From NCBI GenBank assembly GCA_021323945.1, contig JAJPKA010000007.1:1-62587 (forward strand): DNA of 62,587 nucleotides, in the 5' to 3' direction. The notes under the pieces were generated by a model, which was given only the letters and a program-made list of their open reading frames with translations, was not told the DNA's origin and did not search any database. The position numbers and the translations under genes are program-made. Shown one piece after another: positions 1 through 8,623 of this stretch (positions are counted from its first letter, which is position 1; each line of letters starts with the position of its first letter). Source of the stretch: Pseudomonadota bacterium (lineage in GTDB: Bacteria; Desulfobacterota; Binatia; Binatales; Binataceae).

Positions 1-437
1 ATGTCGGTGGGAATGATCATCACCTGGTCAATCCCCTGTACGTCCATGTCCTGCAGGCGCGGCTTGGGCAGATACGAACCTTTGTGATCGAGATAATCCG
101 CCTGCTCGGCCGTGAGAGCTGTGGAGGGATTGAGATTGCGCACGTTGAGGGCTCGTTGCACGTCGTGTTTGACGCCAGGGCCCGCCAGCGACAGCACATT
201 TACCATGCCCGGGGTACCATGAATCCGCTGCGAGCCGAGGCCTGTTTCAGGATGCCCGTTAACAACGAGCTGTTTGCTTTCCTGATCGAACCACATGCTC
301 GCCTTTAGGGCCTCGAATTCGTCTTTTGTTAGATAATCTTGTGCCCGCTCCCACAACCATGGTGGTTCGGTCACATGTGCATCGCAGTCAAAGGTGGGAA
401 AGGCCTTGGTCATCGGCGGGAATTTTTGGACCGGCAT
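1..437 (-). CDS. Amidohydrolase-2 family protein, N-terminal part (cut by window edge)
   Basis: About 145 residues are visible, from ATG at 437 to the left edge. The reverse-strand upstream sequence has a purine-rich AGGGGGA a few bases before the ATG. The N-terminus reads FDCDAHVTEPPW, which matches the D-x-H-x-x-E-P opening of amidohydrolase-2 (TIM-barrel metal-dependent hydrolase/decarboxylase) proteins. The metal ligands further along are outside the window. A second member of the family lies at 52766-53887 with a similar opening (ADSHIMEPPD). It sits downstream of the LysR gene on the same strand with about 105 bp between them, so co-transcription is possible. The substrate is unknown. 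Confidence 0.75.
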   Translation of the reverse strand, partial: MPVQKFPPMTKAFPTFDCDAHVTEPPWLWERAQDYLTKDEFEALKASMWFDQESKQLVVNGHPETGLGSQRIHGTPGMVNVLSLAGPGVKHDVQRALNVRNLNPSTALTAEQADYLDHKGSYLPKPRLQDMDVQGIDQVMIIPTD

Positions 438-542
438 GATGTCCCCCTAAATCACAGTGATCGTAGTTGGAAGAGGCTGCATCGGCGGCGACCCTACGAA
501 TTGGTCAACCGAACGAATCATATTGCCCATGGCAGCCCGAGC

Positions 543-1583
543 TCAATGGCTCTGAGCAGCCTTTTCGATCTTCTCCGTCTTCTCCGTGCGTTCGACGCGT
601 TCGCTGCGCCCTGGGCTGTCCATGCGATCAGCGCGCATAGCTCGAACATTTTCCTGCGCAGCTCGCCCGTCTGAAGTGGCCCCTTGGTGACCGGGAATTG
701 GGAGCTTGCTGGTGGTCAGGACTTCGATGAATTTCCTAACAGCCGGCGACAACTCACGCCCGCGCTTATAAATGATTGCAAGCGGACGGGTAAACGGACC
801 CTCATTAAATTCCAACATCTTCAGCGAGCCGCGGGAGGTTTCCAGTTCCACGGTGGAACGCGGAACCATCGCAATGCCCTGACCGATCTCGACGGCACGT
901 TTGATGGTCTCGATATTATCAAACTCCATCGTGTAACGGGGCTTGACCCCGTACTCCCGCAGGATGCGGTCCGAGGCTTTGCGGGTTGCGATATCGCGCT
1001 CGTAGCCGACGAACCGTTGACCGGCGAGTTCGGCGACGCTGACCGTATCGCGGTTCGCCAAGGGATCTTCGGGTGGAACGACCAGAACCAATTCGTCGTG
1101 ACGGAAGGCGATGGTCACAATTTGACTACGTTTGGCCGGGTACGCTACCACGCCTAAGTCGATTTTGCCCTCCAGCAGATCTTCGTAGATCCTATTCGAA
1201 CGAAGATATTCCAGATGCACATTGACTTGCGGATAGGCCCGCAGAAACTCGCTGAGATAGGGTGGCAATTCGTGCAGGCCGACGCTATAGACAGTGCCGA
1301 CCCGAATGGAGCCGGCAATTACCGAGCCGATCTCGCGCAGTTTGTTTTCGAGTTCAACAAATCGGCGCACGATCTCCTTGCTGGAATTATAAAGAATCTG
1401 ACCGGCCGCAGTCGGCTTTACGCCGGCGCGCGCTCTTTCCAGCAGACGACATTCATATTTGTCTTCAAGGCTCCGCACTTGCTGGCTGACGGCGGATTGC
1501 GTCACGAAATTTTGCGAAGCGGCATAAGAAACGCTGCCGCTCTCGATAATGTCGCAGAAGACCTTTAGCGTTTCGATGTGCAT
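543..1583 (-). CDS. LysR-type transcriptional regulator
   Basis: 346 residues from the ATG at 1583. A TTG 16 codons upstream is open but less likely, because MHIETLKVF is the normal LysR start. The N-terminal winged helix-turn-helix (about residues 1-60, with SAASQ-type and TQSAVSQQVRSLE segments) is followed by a periplasmic-binding-like effector domain (about 90-300). The protein is longer than the usual 300 residues because of a charged tail built on a 9-bp tandem DNA repeat at 561-605. It is divergent from the acyl-CoA dehydrogenase gene at 1760, the classic arrangement for a LysR protein controlling its neighbour. That target is inferred. The effector is unknown. Confidence 0.92.
   Translation of the reverse strand: MHIETLKVFCDIIESGSVSYAASQNFVTQSAVSQQVRSLEDKYECRLLERARAGVKPTAAGQILYNSSKEIVRRFVELENKLREIGSVIAGSIRVGTVYSVGLHELPPYLSEFLRAYPQVNVHLEYLRSNRIYEDLLEGKIDLGVVAYPAKRSQIVTIAFRHDELVLVVPPEDPLANRDTVSVAELAGQRFVGYERDIATRKASDRILREYGVKPRYTMEFDNIETIKRAVEIGQGIAMVPRSTVELETSRGSLKMLEFNEGPFTRPLAIIYKRGRELSPAVRKFIEVLTTSKLPIPGHQGATSDGRAAQENVRAMRADRMDSPGRSERVERTEKTEKIEKAAQSH
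561..605 (-). repeat. 9-bp tandem repeat inside the LysR 3' end
   Basis: Five consecutive 9-bp units. On the coding strand they read AGCGAACGC, GTCGAACGC, ACGGAGAAG, ACGGAGAAG, ATCGAAAAG. They encode an x-Glu-Arg/Lys triplet five times near the C-terminus. Two units are identical and the others differ at a few positions, which fits recent slippage followed by drift. Confidence 0.8.
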
Positions 1584-1759
1584 AATACTTTGTTCTGATA
1601 TAAGCGTATTTGATACAAACAAATGACGCAACGGGCGGTTCGCGGCCCCAGTAAGTGAATGCGATGCGCTAGGTAGTACGCCTCAGCCGAAGTGCCGTGA
1701 ATCTCTTAGCGGAATCTGGTTCTTAAGCTTATAGACGTTTAATCTGTCCAAGGATCTAT
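1584..1759. promoter_or_regulatory. Divergent intergenic control region, LysR / glutaryl-CoA dehydrogenase-like
   Basis: A 176-bp gap between two divergent genes, AT-richer than the flanks. It carries several T-N11-A type sequences around 1598-1625 (for example TGATATAAGCGTATTTGATA), the loose consensus of LysR binding sites. I cannot single out a certain operator or promoter. The regulatory role is inferred from the gene arrangement. Confidence 0.45.
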
Positions 1760-2929
1760 ATGACGGATTTTATTCGTGACCTCGATTTCTACCAGCTCGA
1801 TGACTGGCTCAGTTCCGAAGAAAAAATGACGCGTGATGCGGTCCGGCGTTTTGTTCAGCGCGAGGCGCTGCCCTCCATCGAACGCCACTTCGCCAACGAG
1901 ACCTTTCCGCTTGAGCTCGTTCCCGAGATGGCGCGGCTCGGAATTTTTGGCGCCAACCTCAAGGGCTACGGCTGCGCCGGCATGAACAACATCGCCTATG
2001 GCTTGATCATGCAGGAATTGGAAGCCTGCGATTCGGGTTTGCGTTCGTTCGCCTCGGTGCAGAGTGCGCTCGCGATGTACGCAATCTATTCATCTGGAAC
2101 GGAAGAGCAAAAAAAGCGCTATTTGCCCGAAATGGCGAAAGGCAAACTGTTGGGCTGTTTCGGCCTGACTGAACCTGATCACGGCTCCGATCCAGGGGGT
2201 ATGGAGACGCGAGCCCGAAAAGACGGCTCTCATTGGGTTCTGAATGGAACCAAACGCTGGATCACAAATGGCTCGATCGCCGATCTGGCTATCGTGTGGG
2301 CAAGGGTCGACGAAGGCATCACCGGCTTTATAGTCGAAAAAGGTACTCCGGGTTTCTCAGCCGCTGACATCCATGGGAAGTTTTCGATGCGCGCGTCGAT
2401 CACCTCCGAATTGGTTTTGGACGAGGTGCGGCTCGGCGAAAGCCATCACTTGGCTAACGCGCGCGGCCTCCGTGCGCCACTCTCATGTCTGACTCAGGCA
2501 CGATATGGGATCGCCTGGGGAGCTGTCGGTGCAGCCCGAACCTGTTTCCAATGCGCACTCGAATATGCCAAATCCCGCAAACAGTTTTCGCGCCGGCTAG
2601 CCGGTTACCAGCTTGTTCAGCGAAAACTGGTCGACATGCTGACGGAGATCACGAAGGCACAGCTCATCTGTTTCCGGCTCGGACAATTGAAGGATGCCGG
2701 CACGATGCGTCCCGAGCAGGTCTCATTGGCCAAGCGAAACAACGTAAATGCAGCGCTCGAAATCGCGCGAATGGCGCGCGACATGCTCGGTGCTAACGGT
2801 ATTGTCAACGAGTATCCGGTAATTCGGCATATGTTGAATCTTGAAACCGTCAACACCTACGAGGGGACCTACGACGTGCAAACGCTTATCCTTGGTCGCG
2901 ATATCACAGGCGAAAGCGCGTTTGACTAG
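1760..2929 (+). CDS. Acyl-CoA dehydrogenase, glutaryl-CoA dehydrogenase type
   Basis: 389 residues, ATG preceded by AAGGA at a 5-base spacing. FAD-dependent acyl-CoA dehydrogenase fold. It has GLTEPDHGSDPGGM and KRWITNGSIADLAIVWA segments (FAD/substrate domain), and a C-terminus with MLGANGIVNEYPV, LNLETVNTYEGTYDV and LILGRDITG. These closely follow glutaryl-CoA dehydrogenases, and E368 in YEGTYD is the expected catalytic base. Glutaryl-CoA dehydrogenase oxidises and decarboxylates glutaryl-CoA to crotonyl-CoA in lysine, tryptophan and aromatic catabolism. Some family members only dehydrogenate, so the exact reaction is not certain. The divergent LysR gene probably regulates it. Confidence 0.85.
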   Translation: MTDFIRDLDFYQLDDWLSSEEKMTRDAVRRFVQREALPSIERHFANETFPLELVPEMARLGIFGANLKGYGCAGMNNIAYGLIMQELEACDSGLRSFASVQSALAMYAIYSSGTEEQKKRYLPEMAKGKLLGCFGLTEPDHGSDPGGMETRARKDGSHWVLNGTKRWITNGSIADLAIVWARVDEGITGFIVEKGTPGFSAADIHGKFSMRASITSELVLDEVRLGESHHLANARGLRAPLSCLTQARYGIAWGAVGAARTCFQCALEYAKSRKQFSRRLAGYQLVQRKLVDMLTEITKAQLICFRLGQLKDAGTMRPEQVSLAKRNNVNAALEIARMARDMLGANGIVNEYPVIRHMLNLETVNTYEGTYDVQTLILGRDITGESAFD

Positions 2930-2942
2930 CCCGCGCGGGAGC

Positions 2943-2967
2943 GGCAAGGCCACCCGTTGCATTTTTT
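2943..2967 (+). terminator. Possible rho-independent terminator after the glutaryl-CoA dehydrogenase-like gene
   Basis: An imperfect stem (GCAAGG against CC-CG-TTGC, with a bulge) is followed directly by ATTTTTT, 14 bp after the stop codon. The U-tract is good but the stem is weak. Confidence 0.4.
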
Positions 2968-3024
2968 CGGATAGAGTTCGAAGTTAGCTTAGTGCGATAA
3001 ACGCTGCTGTGATAGTACAGCCTA

Positions 3025-3043
3025 GCGCCGAACGTTCGGGCGC
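3025..3043. terminator. Hairpin between convergent genes
   Basis: A perfect 12-bp palindrome CCGAACGTTCGG (3028-3039), extended by three pairs across a one-base bulge. It lies just beyond the stop of the reverse-strand hydrolase. There is no T-run on either side, so it may be a processing or rho-type element rather than an intrinsic terminator. Confidence 0.3.
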
Positions 3044-3050
3044 GGCTCTG

Positions 3051-4148
3051 TTATGGCCCTTCCGTAGCCCTCGGCGGCAACGACTCGAACCACGGCATCA
3101 CCAGCCGTTCATTAATTGAATACGTTAAGGCATGACCCCAATCGGGCAATTCCTCATACTTGACGTTGTACCCCAGACGCTTGAGCAGCTCGTTAGTCTG
3201 GCGAGTGAAGGTTACCGGGAAGATAAAATCATGGACCCCATGAACCACGAAGATCGGAAGTTCCCGGCCGATCCTGGCGCGCAACAGCGGGTCGACCATC
3301 GGATGCAATGCGCCAGCGATAGGTGCGATACCGGCAAATAGCTCGTGGTGCTCTATCCCGAGCAGGTAGGTCATGATACCGCCGTCCGAGAGTCCGGTGA
3401 GAAAAAGGCGCGAGCGGTCCACCGAGTACTGAGCGCCAACCTCCTGTAGCATCGTCAGGATGGAACGCGTGTCGACGCTATTCGGCGTCATTGTCCAGGT
3501 TACGTCAAGCGACTTGGGAGAAAGTAGGATGTAGCCTCGAGCTCGCGCCGGACGTAGCCACGTCCAGATATATTCATACCCTTCGCCGTACCCGCCATGC
3601 AGACAGATAATCATCGGCCATCGGTGCTCTGGAACATAGGCTTCGGGAACATACAGGGTGTAATCAGAGCGCTCGTCGTTGCGCTCGTGATGCACGAAGC
3701 CCACCGGCACGTTACCTTTCGATGCCGGCACCGGCGGCTGAGCGCCATCCTCGGCTCTGAAGTAGCGGCTCACTTCCGGCAGATGCTCTTGAAGTTCGTA
3801 AAGCAAGTATAGAGCCCGACAGAGCGAACGGCGGCTATAGAGAAATGAAACGGTCCAGTTAGGTCCTGGCTCCGTCATAAAAAGATTAAATGATCGCTGC
3901 ATCTCACCGGCAGTTTCGACAAGCCGCTGATGAAATTCTTTCAGTTCCTCCGGAGGATCAAGTGAAGCGAATTCGGCGTCGAAGCGCCGAAACAGGTCTC
4001 CCGTACTTTCGAGCAGGTGCGCCTGTGCGGGCCTTACCTCGCGGATGCGTAGATTCTCCTGGATTGATTCCGAGGTCCGCAGGAAATTGAAAAAAGCTGC
4101 GTCGAATGGAGCGAGCTTGGCAGTGTAATCAGTCGTCGACTGTGTCAT
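3051..4148 (-). CDS. Alpha/beta hydrolase (phospholipase/carboxylesterase-like) with helical N-terminal domain
   Basis: 365 residues. The first ~135 are mostly helical and unrecognised. From about 150 on there is an alpha/beta hydrolase domain. It has an oxyanion-type HGGYGEGYE, nucleophile elbow GLSDGG (S254), acid in HGVHDFIFP (D307) and base in DWGHALTY (H339), a complete Ser-Asp-His triad. There is no signal peptide, so it is probably cytoplasmic. The domain resembles feruloyl-esterase/phospholipase-carboxylesterase proteins. It is convergent with the upstream dehydrogenase and has no obvious operon partner. The substrate is unknown. Confidence 0.8.
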   Translation of the reverse strand: MTQSTTDYTAKLAPFDAAFFNFLRTSESIQENLRIREVRPAQAHLLESTGDLFRRFDAEFASLDPPEELKEFHQRLVETAGEMQRSFNLFMTEPGPNWTVSFLYSRRSLCRALYLLYELQEHLPEVSRYFRAEDGAQPPVPASKGNVPVGFVHHERNDERSDYTLYVPEAYVPEHRWPMIICLHGGYGEGYEYIWTWLRPARARGYILLSPKSLDVTWTMTPNSVDTRSILTMLQEVGAQYSVDRSRLFLTGLSDGGIMTYLLGIEHHELFAGIAPIAGALHPMVDPLLRARIGRELPIFVVHGVHDFIFPVTFTRQTNELLKRLGYNVKYEELPDWGHALTYSINERLVMPWFESLPPRATEGP

Positions 4149-4529
4149 CGAAGGGCCTCGCTATGCCAATTGACAATCGGTTGCAGCGGTGTCGCAGCCG
4201 GTAACCGTCGAGCGCTGGTCTGAAATTCCATGAAACGGTGACGGACGATGTCGGCTGTTTTGATCATGGGCTGGGCAAGACTTTATGTTGCTCAGGGTCC
4301 CCCGGCTACTTTGAAAGTTTTCTGCCAACCAACGCGCCCCATCTTGCACACAACTTTGCGCCCGTCGCCCGGAGACTTGCTGATTTGCAAAAGGCTTCAA
4401 CTCACCTGTCAGCTTGTCGCCAGCTCATACATATCTGAAAGCGCGCCTAGATAGCCATACTTTCGTTTCCTCGGCTTGAGAGCCTACGCTAACAAGCATT
4501 TTCGACCCTACTGCCTGAAAGAGACCGTC
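4149..4529. other. Gap with no gene recognised
   Basis: About 380 bp between the hydrolase start and the deacylase remnant. Short frames exist on both strands but none has a plausible start, family resemblance or codon pattern. It presumably holds the hydrolase promoter and the original promoter of the decayed gene. Confidence 0.5.
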
Positions 4530-5345
4530 CTGATTCATGACCTAGTAATTCGCCTGGCGACCATCGTCGATGGCACGACGCGTCGGCGTGTCTTGGCGAG
4601 ATAGCCGTCGAGAGCGACAAAATCGTTAGCGTTGGGGGCGTTGCGGGCGCTGGCCGACGTGAGATCAAGCCGACGGCCTAATAGCAATCCGCGACCATGA
4701 GACTCTCCGAATGGTCACGATGTTCGATACGATCTTCACGCTTAAGGATTCACCTTGGCTATGAACTTTCGGCGGAATCGAGCATACGCTTCCAAGTCCA
4801 TGTACTTGGGATGACTCCTCAGGATTTGGCCTACGACACAATGCCGGAGAATGACGGCCGTAAGGTCTTATACGGACCGCTTGCCCACTCCGGATACAGT
4901 CTTGAGGTCTTTTTCCGAGATGCTGACCAATGAGAACAGCAATTCTGAGTCTGAGTGATGGCCGGGCTCATTGCGGGACCATCTGCGATGCCAGTATGTC
5001 CATCTCCATTCTGTCTCATTGGGTACGTGGCCGCAGCCGCGGCGAGAAGTTGCTGCTCGAGTTGGTGATTAAACGCCAGACGAGTGAGACCGCGCAGATT
5101 TACTGCCTCTGTGACCGCGGATACTGGTGCCGAGAAAAAAGCCGACATCAATCTGATTGAGTTCGAAAATCTCAAAGTTTGTGCACCCGAGACCGTGTAC
5201 GATCTGGCAACGGGACGCCGTTTCGTGCAGTGTGCCGAAGGCTGCAAGTACGCGATTGTTAACGGTGAAGTGGTATTCTGTGACGGCGAGCCGATCGGCG
5301 CAATGCTCGGGAAGAGTTATCCGCGTCGGTCAGCTGGCTTGAAAA
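4530..5345 (+). pseudogene. Decayed N-acyl-D-amino-acid deacylase (D-aminoacylase) remnant
   Basis: Pieces of one amidohydrolase-3/D-aminoacylase protein lie in order but in different frames. Around 4530-4590 is IHDLVIRLATIVDGT (family N-terminus). At 4595-4678 is GEIAVESDKIVSVGGVAG then RREIKPTA and a stop. Around 4719-4760 is MFDTIFTLKDSPW. At 4760-4933 are YELSAESSIRF and LGMTPQDLAYD. At 4930-5120 are LSDGRAHCGTICDAS and then KRQTSETA. At 5120-5340 are KKADINLIEFENLKV, APETVYDLATG and then VVFCDGEPIGAMLGK, near the family C-terminus. At least four frame changes or stops are visible. The ~350 central residues, including most metal ligands, are missing between the N-terminal and C-terminal pieces. 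The presumed start is CTG, perhaps a mutated ATG. Confidence 0.85.
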
Positions 5346-5526
5346 GGACTTGTCAACACTTAACCATTTGGGTCTCCTTCATCGAGCGAGCCTGTTTTTT
5401 CTCCTTGCCCTTCCGCGTTGGCTTGAAAAGGCCACACGCTCGGCCGGCGATCGACGATTTCCACGACGAAGACGGATCGCCAGATCGGCTGCCTTTTGCT
5501 GGAGTGAGCGACTACGACTTGCGAAT

Positions 5527-5540
5527 GGACTATATAGTCC
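5527..5540. promoter_or_regulatory. Perfect 14-bp palindrome upstream of the cupin gene (possible operator)
   Basis: GGACTATATAGTCC is perfectly self-complementary and lies about 70 bp before the cupin start. The position and AT core fit a repressor or activator half-site pair overlapping a promoter. No regulator gene is adjacent. Function is inferred from symmetry and position only. Confidence 0.4.
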
Positions 5541-5609
5541 GCGGGTTTCGCTTTTGTTCGAGAAATGCGAACATCTGTCGGCATTTAGCTCATTGCCAGG
5601 GAGGACCCG

Positions 5610-6119
5610 ATGCCAACGCAAACACGTCGAGTCGTGACCGGCCACGACGCTGAGGGTAAGTCGATGGTGCTCATTGATGGGCCAGCCGCCGCTGGTGGCA
5701 TCTATTGGTCCACCTCCGACTGTCCTGCCGACAACAGTAAATCCGAAGACGCAGCGCAAATGGTCCGTAAACTCGAACCCTCGCTCGGGGGGAGTATTTT
5801 TCGCTATGCAATAATTCCGCCCGAGAATCCGAATATGACCGCCGAGGAGCGGGAAAGAACCACCGCGCAGCTCTTCGCTCAGATGGATGCTACCCACTGT
5901 CGCACTGACACGAGCCGTCATCCGGGAATGCATAAAACGCGCACCATCGATTATGTCGTGGTGCTCTCGGGTGAGGTCACGATGTTGCTTGATAAAGGCC
6001 AAGTTGATCTGAAACCCTTCGATGTAGTGGTACAGCGCGGCACGAGCCACGCATGGGTGAACAAGGGCAAAGAGCCTGTAATCCTCGCGGCGGTCCTGAT
6101 CGATGCCAAGCCAGTTTAG
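5610..6119 (+). CDS. Cupin-domain protein
   Basis: 169 residues, with AGGGAGG ending 5 bases before the ATG. The C-terminal half (about residues 100-165) is a cupin-2 barrel. It has HPGMHKTRTIDYVVVLSGEV as motif 1 (the usual G-x-x-x-H-x-H pattern reduced to H-x4-H with an acidic residue later) and RGTSHAWVNKG as motif 2. The first 95 residues are a distinct N-terminal extension typical of single-domain cupins near catabolic genes. A metal-dependent small-molecule enzyme or sensor is likely, but the substrate is unknown. Stands alone between a pseudogene and a lipoprotein gene. Confidence 0.8.
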   Translation: MPTQTRRVVTGHDAEGKSMVLIDGPAAAGGIYWSTSDCPADNSKSEDAAQMVRKLEPSLGGSIFRYAIIPPENPNMTAEERERTTAQLFAQMDATHCRTDTSRHPGMHKTRTIDYVVVLSGEVTMLLDKGQVDLKPFDVVVQRGTSHAWVNKGKEPVILAAVLIDAKPV

Positions 6120-6482
6120 GTGCCCAGTTTAGCGGTTGCTGAAGCAGCAGGAGGAGCCACGGCCATCGGACAATTCGTTGCCTTGCAACCCATGCCTTCC
6201 AGTGTGGGTACCATTGCCAACGCCCTAGCCAGCTAATTTCATTTGTTGAGAGGCTTGGTCTGATAGATACGGCTCGAGTTAAACAGTCCGTTAATTGGGA
6301 TGCATTCCTCCGCGGTCGGGGACGAAATCGGGCTGACAAGGTCTCAGGGATCCTAAACAATCAACCCTGTGATGAGGCCGGCCGTTTGGGGATGATTGAA
6401 CAAGCACTGCTAAAAACGGGCAGTCTTTCGCGCGAGAGTTAATTGCGGTCAGTAACGTCGCTGAACCGTTCAATAGGTTAAC
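6120..6482. other. Gap with no confident gene
   Basis: 363 bp. It opens with a near-duplicate of the cupin stop region (CCAGTTTAG twice, 12 bp apart) and a GTG-initiated 38-codon alanine-rich frame in phase with the cupin. I do not accept that frame as a gene. The remainder has no recognisable coding content and must hold the promoter of the lipoprotein gene. Confidence 0.4.
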
Positions 6483-7211
6483 ATGAGGAATACGTGTGCT
6501 AGCTTGCCAGCTTTGTTGCTTTGCGTGGGATTTCTAGCAGGATGCGTCTCCACCCAGGTCACCCAGCAAACTGCGATGACCGAACCGAACTTGCCGCGCC
6601 CGAATCAGATTTGGGTGTATGATTTCGTCGCTGCGCCGCGGGACATGCCGACGGACTCTTCGCTTGCAGGACGGTTGGGCGCGCCAAGCACGCCCCTGAC
6701 CGCCGAGGAGATTGAGACCGGCCGCAAATACGGCGGAATGATCGCCGAGCGATTGGTCGCGGATATCCAGAACATGGGAATGCCCGCGACCCTGGCTGGG
6801 CCGGGGTCGGCGCCCCAGGTTGGCGATGCTGTAATCCGCGGCTACATAATATCCACCGAAGGGGGAAACGCGAAAGGTTTCGCCAAACGTTTCGTCATCG
6901 GTTTTGGGGCAGGGGCAACCGAAATGGATACTGTGGTCGAAGGCTTTGCCGTAACGCCGCAGGGGCTGCGAAAGCTGGGTTCGGGTACGCTTACCTCCTC
7001 CGGAAACAGCGCGCCAGGCATGATGCTGCCTGCCGCGGCGGCTATCGCCAGCGGGAGCCCGATTGGCCTCATCGTCGTTGGTGGCGCGAAGATTATAGGT
7101 GCGACTACGGGCAGAAGCACCTTAGAAGGTCGCGCAAACGCGACCGCCGACGAGATCGCAGCCCAACTCAAGATCAGATTCAAAGATCGAGGATGGATTG
7201 CTCAGAGTTAA
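6483..7211 (+). CDS. DUF4410-type lipoprotein
   Basis: 242 residues. A short basic N-terminus, hydrophobic stretch and lipobox LAGC (C21) mark a signal-peptidase II lipoprotein. The mature part begins with IWVYDFVAAPRDMP, followed by a Y/G-rich segment and RLVADIQNMGMPA. It later has a glycine-rich hydrophobic region (about 170-205) before a basic C-terminus. This pattern fits DUF4410 (MlaD/GNA1162-like periplasmic lipoproteins of unknown role). No operon partner is evident. Confidence 0.75.
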   Translation: MRNTCASLPALLLCVGFLAGCVSTQVTQQTAMTEPNLPRPNQIWVYDFVAAPRDMPTDSSLAGRLGAPSTPLTAEEIETGRKYGGMIAERLVADIQNMGMPATLAGPGSAPQVGDAVIRGYIISTEGGNAKGFAKRFVIGFGAGATEMDTVVEGFAVTPQGLRKLGSGTLTSSGNSAPGMMLPAAAAIASGSPIGLIVVGGAKIIGATTGRSTLEGRANATADEIAAQLKIRFKDRGWIAQS

Positions 7212-7304
7212 ATTTTGGACTGTGCTTCCATGACGGTGATAAGGCTGGTGTCCCTCGGCGGACGCTGGCCGGTGTGCACTGCTCGATTTCAAGTGCCCTG
7301 AAGA

Positions 7305-7328
7305 CGGCTGCTTACTGAGCGGCAGCCG
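7305..7328 (+). other. Hairpin just upstream of the MetE-like gene
   Basis: CGGCTGC and GCAGCCG form a perfect 7-bp stem with a 10-nt loop. The stem ends 14 bases before the ATG at 7343, overlapping the place of a ribosome-binding site. It could be a leader hairpin affecting translation or a remnant terminator. There is no U-tract. Confidence 0.35.
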
Positions 7329-7342
7329 AATAACGCGAAACG

Positions 7343-8437
7343 ATGAAAAGCTATCGGGCTGAAGTGGTTGGTTCGCTCTTGCGCCCGGATTACCTGAAAC
7401 GGGCCCGCTTGGATGTGGCCGCCGACCGGATCTCAATCAAACAGTTCAAGAAAATCGAAGATCGCGCCGTCGACGAGGCAATCGCGCTCCAACAGTCCAG
7501 CGGGCTGGATATAGTTACCGATGGCGAAATGCGGCGTTCGGGTTTTGCCGGACCGCTCATCGACTACTTCGAAGGGTTTGAGTCGCTCGGGCTCGAAACG
7601 GTCCGGTGGCATACACGTGGCCGTGAACTTATTCATCTGCCCGTGCCCTTTACCGTCACCGGCAAACTGCATAGGCGCCGTTCGCTGGCGGCCGAGGAAT
7701 TCACCTACGCGCGTGCGCGTGCGCAGCTCCCGCTGAAGGTGACCTTGCCCAGTCCGCTGGTCCTGGGCCTGGCCTGGTCGCCCGTTTTCTCGGTCGAAGC
7801 CTACCCCGACCCGTTCGACTTGTTTACCGACGCAGCCACGATCTTGCGCGATGAGATCGCGGAACTGGCAAGCCTGGGATGTGAGTATATCCAAATTGAC
7901 GCGCCCGAAGTGGCGTGCTTGGTTGATCCAATGACGCGGTGTGAAGTTTACGAGGCCAGGGGAATTTCAAGTGAACGCCTGGTTCGGGAAGGGGTCGACT
8001 TGCTCAATGAGCTGGCTGATGCTCCAGGGGTGACGTTCGCAATTCATCTCTGTCGCGGCAACAATGCGGGTCATTGGATGTCGGAAGGCGGCTACGAAGT
8101 AATCTCAAAACAGGTATTCGGTCGCCTTACCAACTACTCGATCCTGATGCTCGAGTATGATGACGAACGCTCGGGGAGCTTTGCGGCGCTAGCCGACGTT
8201 CCGTCAGACAAAATCGTGGTTTTGGGCTTGATCTCGACCAAAACCGATGAGCTCGAAGCCACTGAAACGCTGACGAGCCGTTTCGAACAAGCCTCTCGTT
8301 ACTTTCCCCGCGAGCAGCTGGCAATCTCCACTCAGTGTGGCTTTGCCTCGGTGGCGGCGGGCAACCCCATCCAACCTGCGACGCAAGCAGCGAAGCTCAG
8401 ATTAGTTGCCGAGCTCGCTGGGCGACTATTCGGCTGA
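7343..8437 (+). CDS. MetE C-terminal-like methyltransferase (cobalamin-independent methionine synthase superfamily)
   Basis: 364 residues, about the size of the catalytic half of MetE, with no N-terminal repeat domain. It starts AEVVGSLLRP, typical of the short methionine-synthase-II-like proteins. Candidate zinc ligands are in place: H235 and C237 in IHLCRGN, E271 in MLEYDD, and C332 in STQCGFAS. This is the His-Cys-Glu-Cys set of MetE. Such stand-alone proteins transfer methyl groups between uncertain donors and thiols. Real homocysteine methylation is not proven. A hairpin at 7305-7328 precedes it. No methionine genes adjoin it. Confidence 0.82.
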   Translation: MKSYRAEVVGSLLRPDYLKRARLDVAADRISIKQFKKIEDRAVDEAIALQQSSGLDIVTDGEMRRSGFAGPLIDYFEGFESLGLETVRWHTRGRELIHLPVPFTVTGKLHRRRSLAAEEFTYARARAQLPLKVTLPSPLVLGLAWSPVFSVEAYPDPFDLFTDAATILRDEIAELASLGCEYIQIDAPEVACLVDPMTRCEVYEARGISSERLVREGVDLLNELADAPGVTFAIHLCRGNNAGHWMSEGGYEVISKQVFGRLTNYSILMLEYDDERSGSFAALADVPSDKIVVLGLISTKTDELEATETLTSRFEQASRYFPREQLAISTQCGFASVAAGNPIQPATQAAKLRLVAELAGRLFG

Positions 8438-8623
8438 GTCAGCAGGGTCCGTGGTTTTTTCCAACAGGCCAGGGTTTCGGGGAAAATTAGCGACCGCTGT
8501 GACGGCTCTCAGAACGCACTGAGCGGCCCCACCGCTCGCATGACCGCAGCGAGTTTTGGCGCCAGCCAGCGGCCGGTGCTGGTGCCGGCGCCGCTTAAGG
8601 GTTTCTCAGCCAGGCGAAAATAT

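Noticed and set aside
6120-6236. GTG-initiated 38-codon alanine-rich frame directly in phase after the cupin stop (possible readthrough or small protein).
   Set aside because: No ribosome site, low-complexity composition and no recognisable family. The frame can arise by chance after a single stop.
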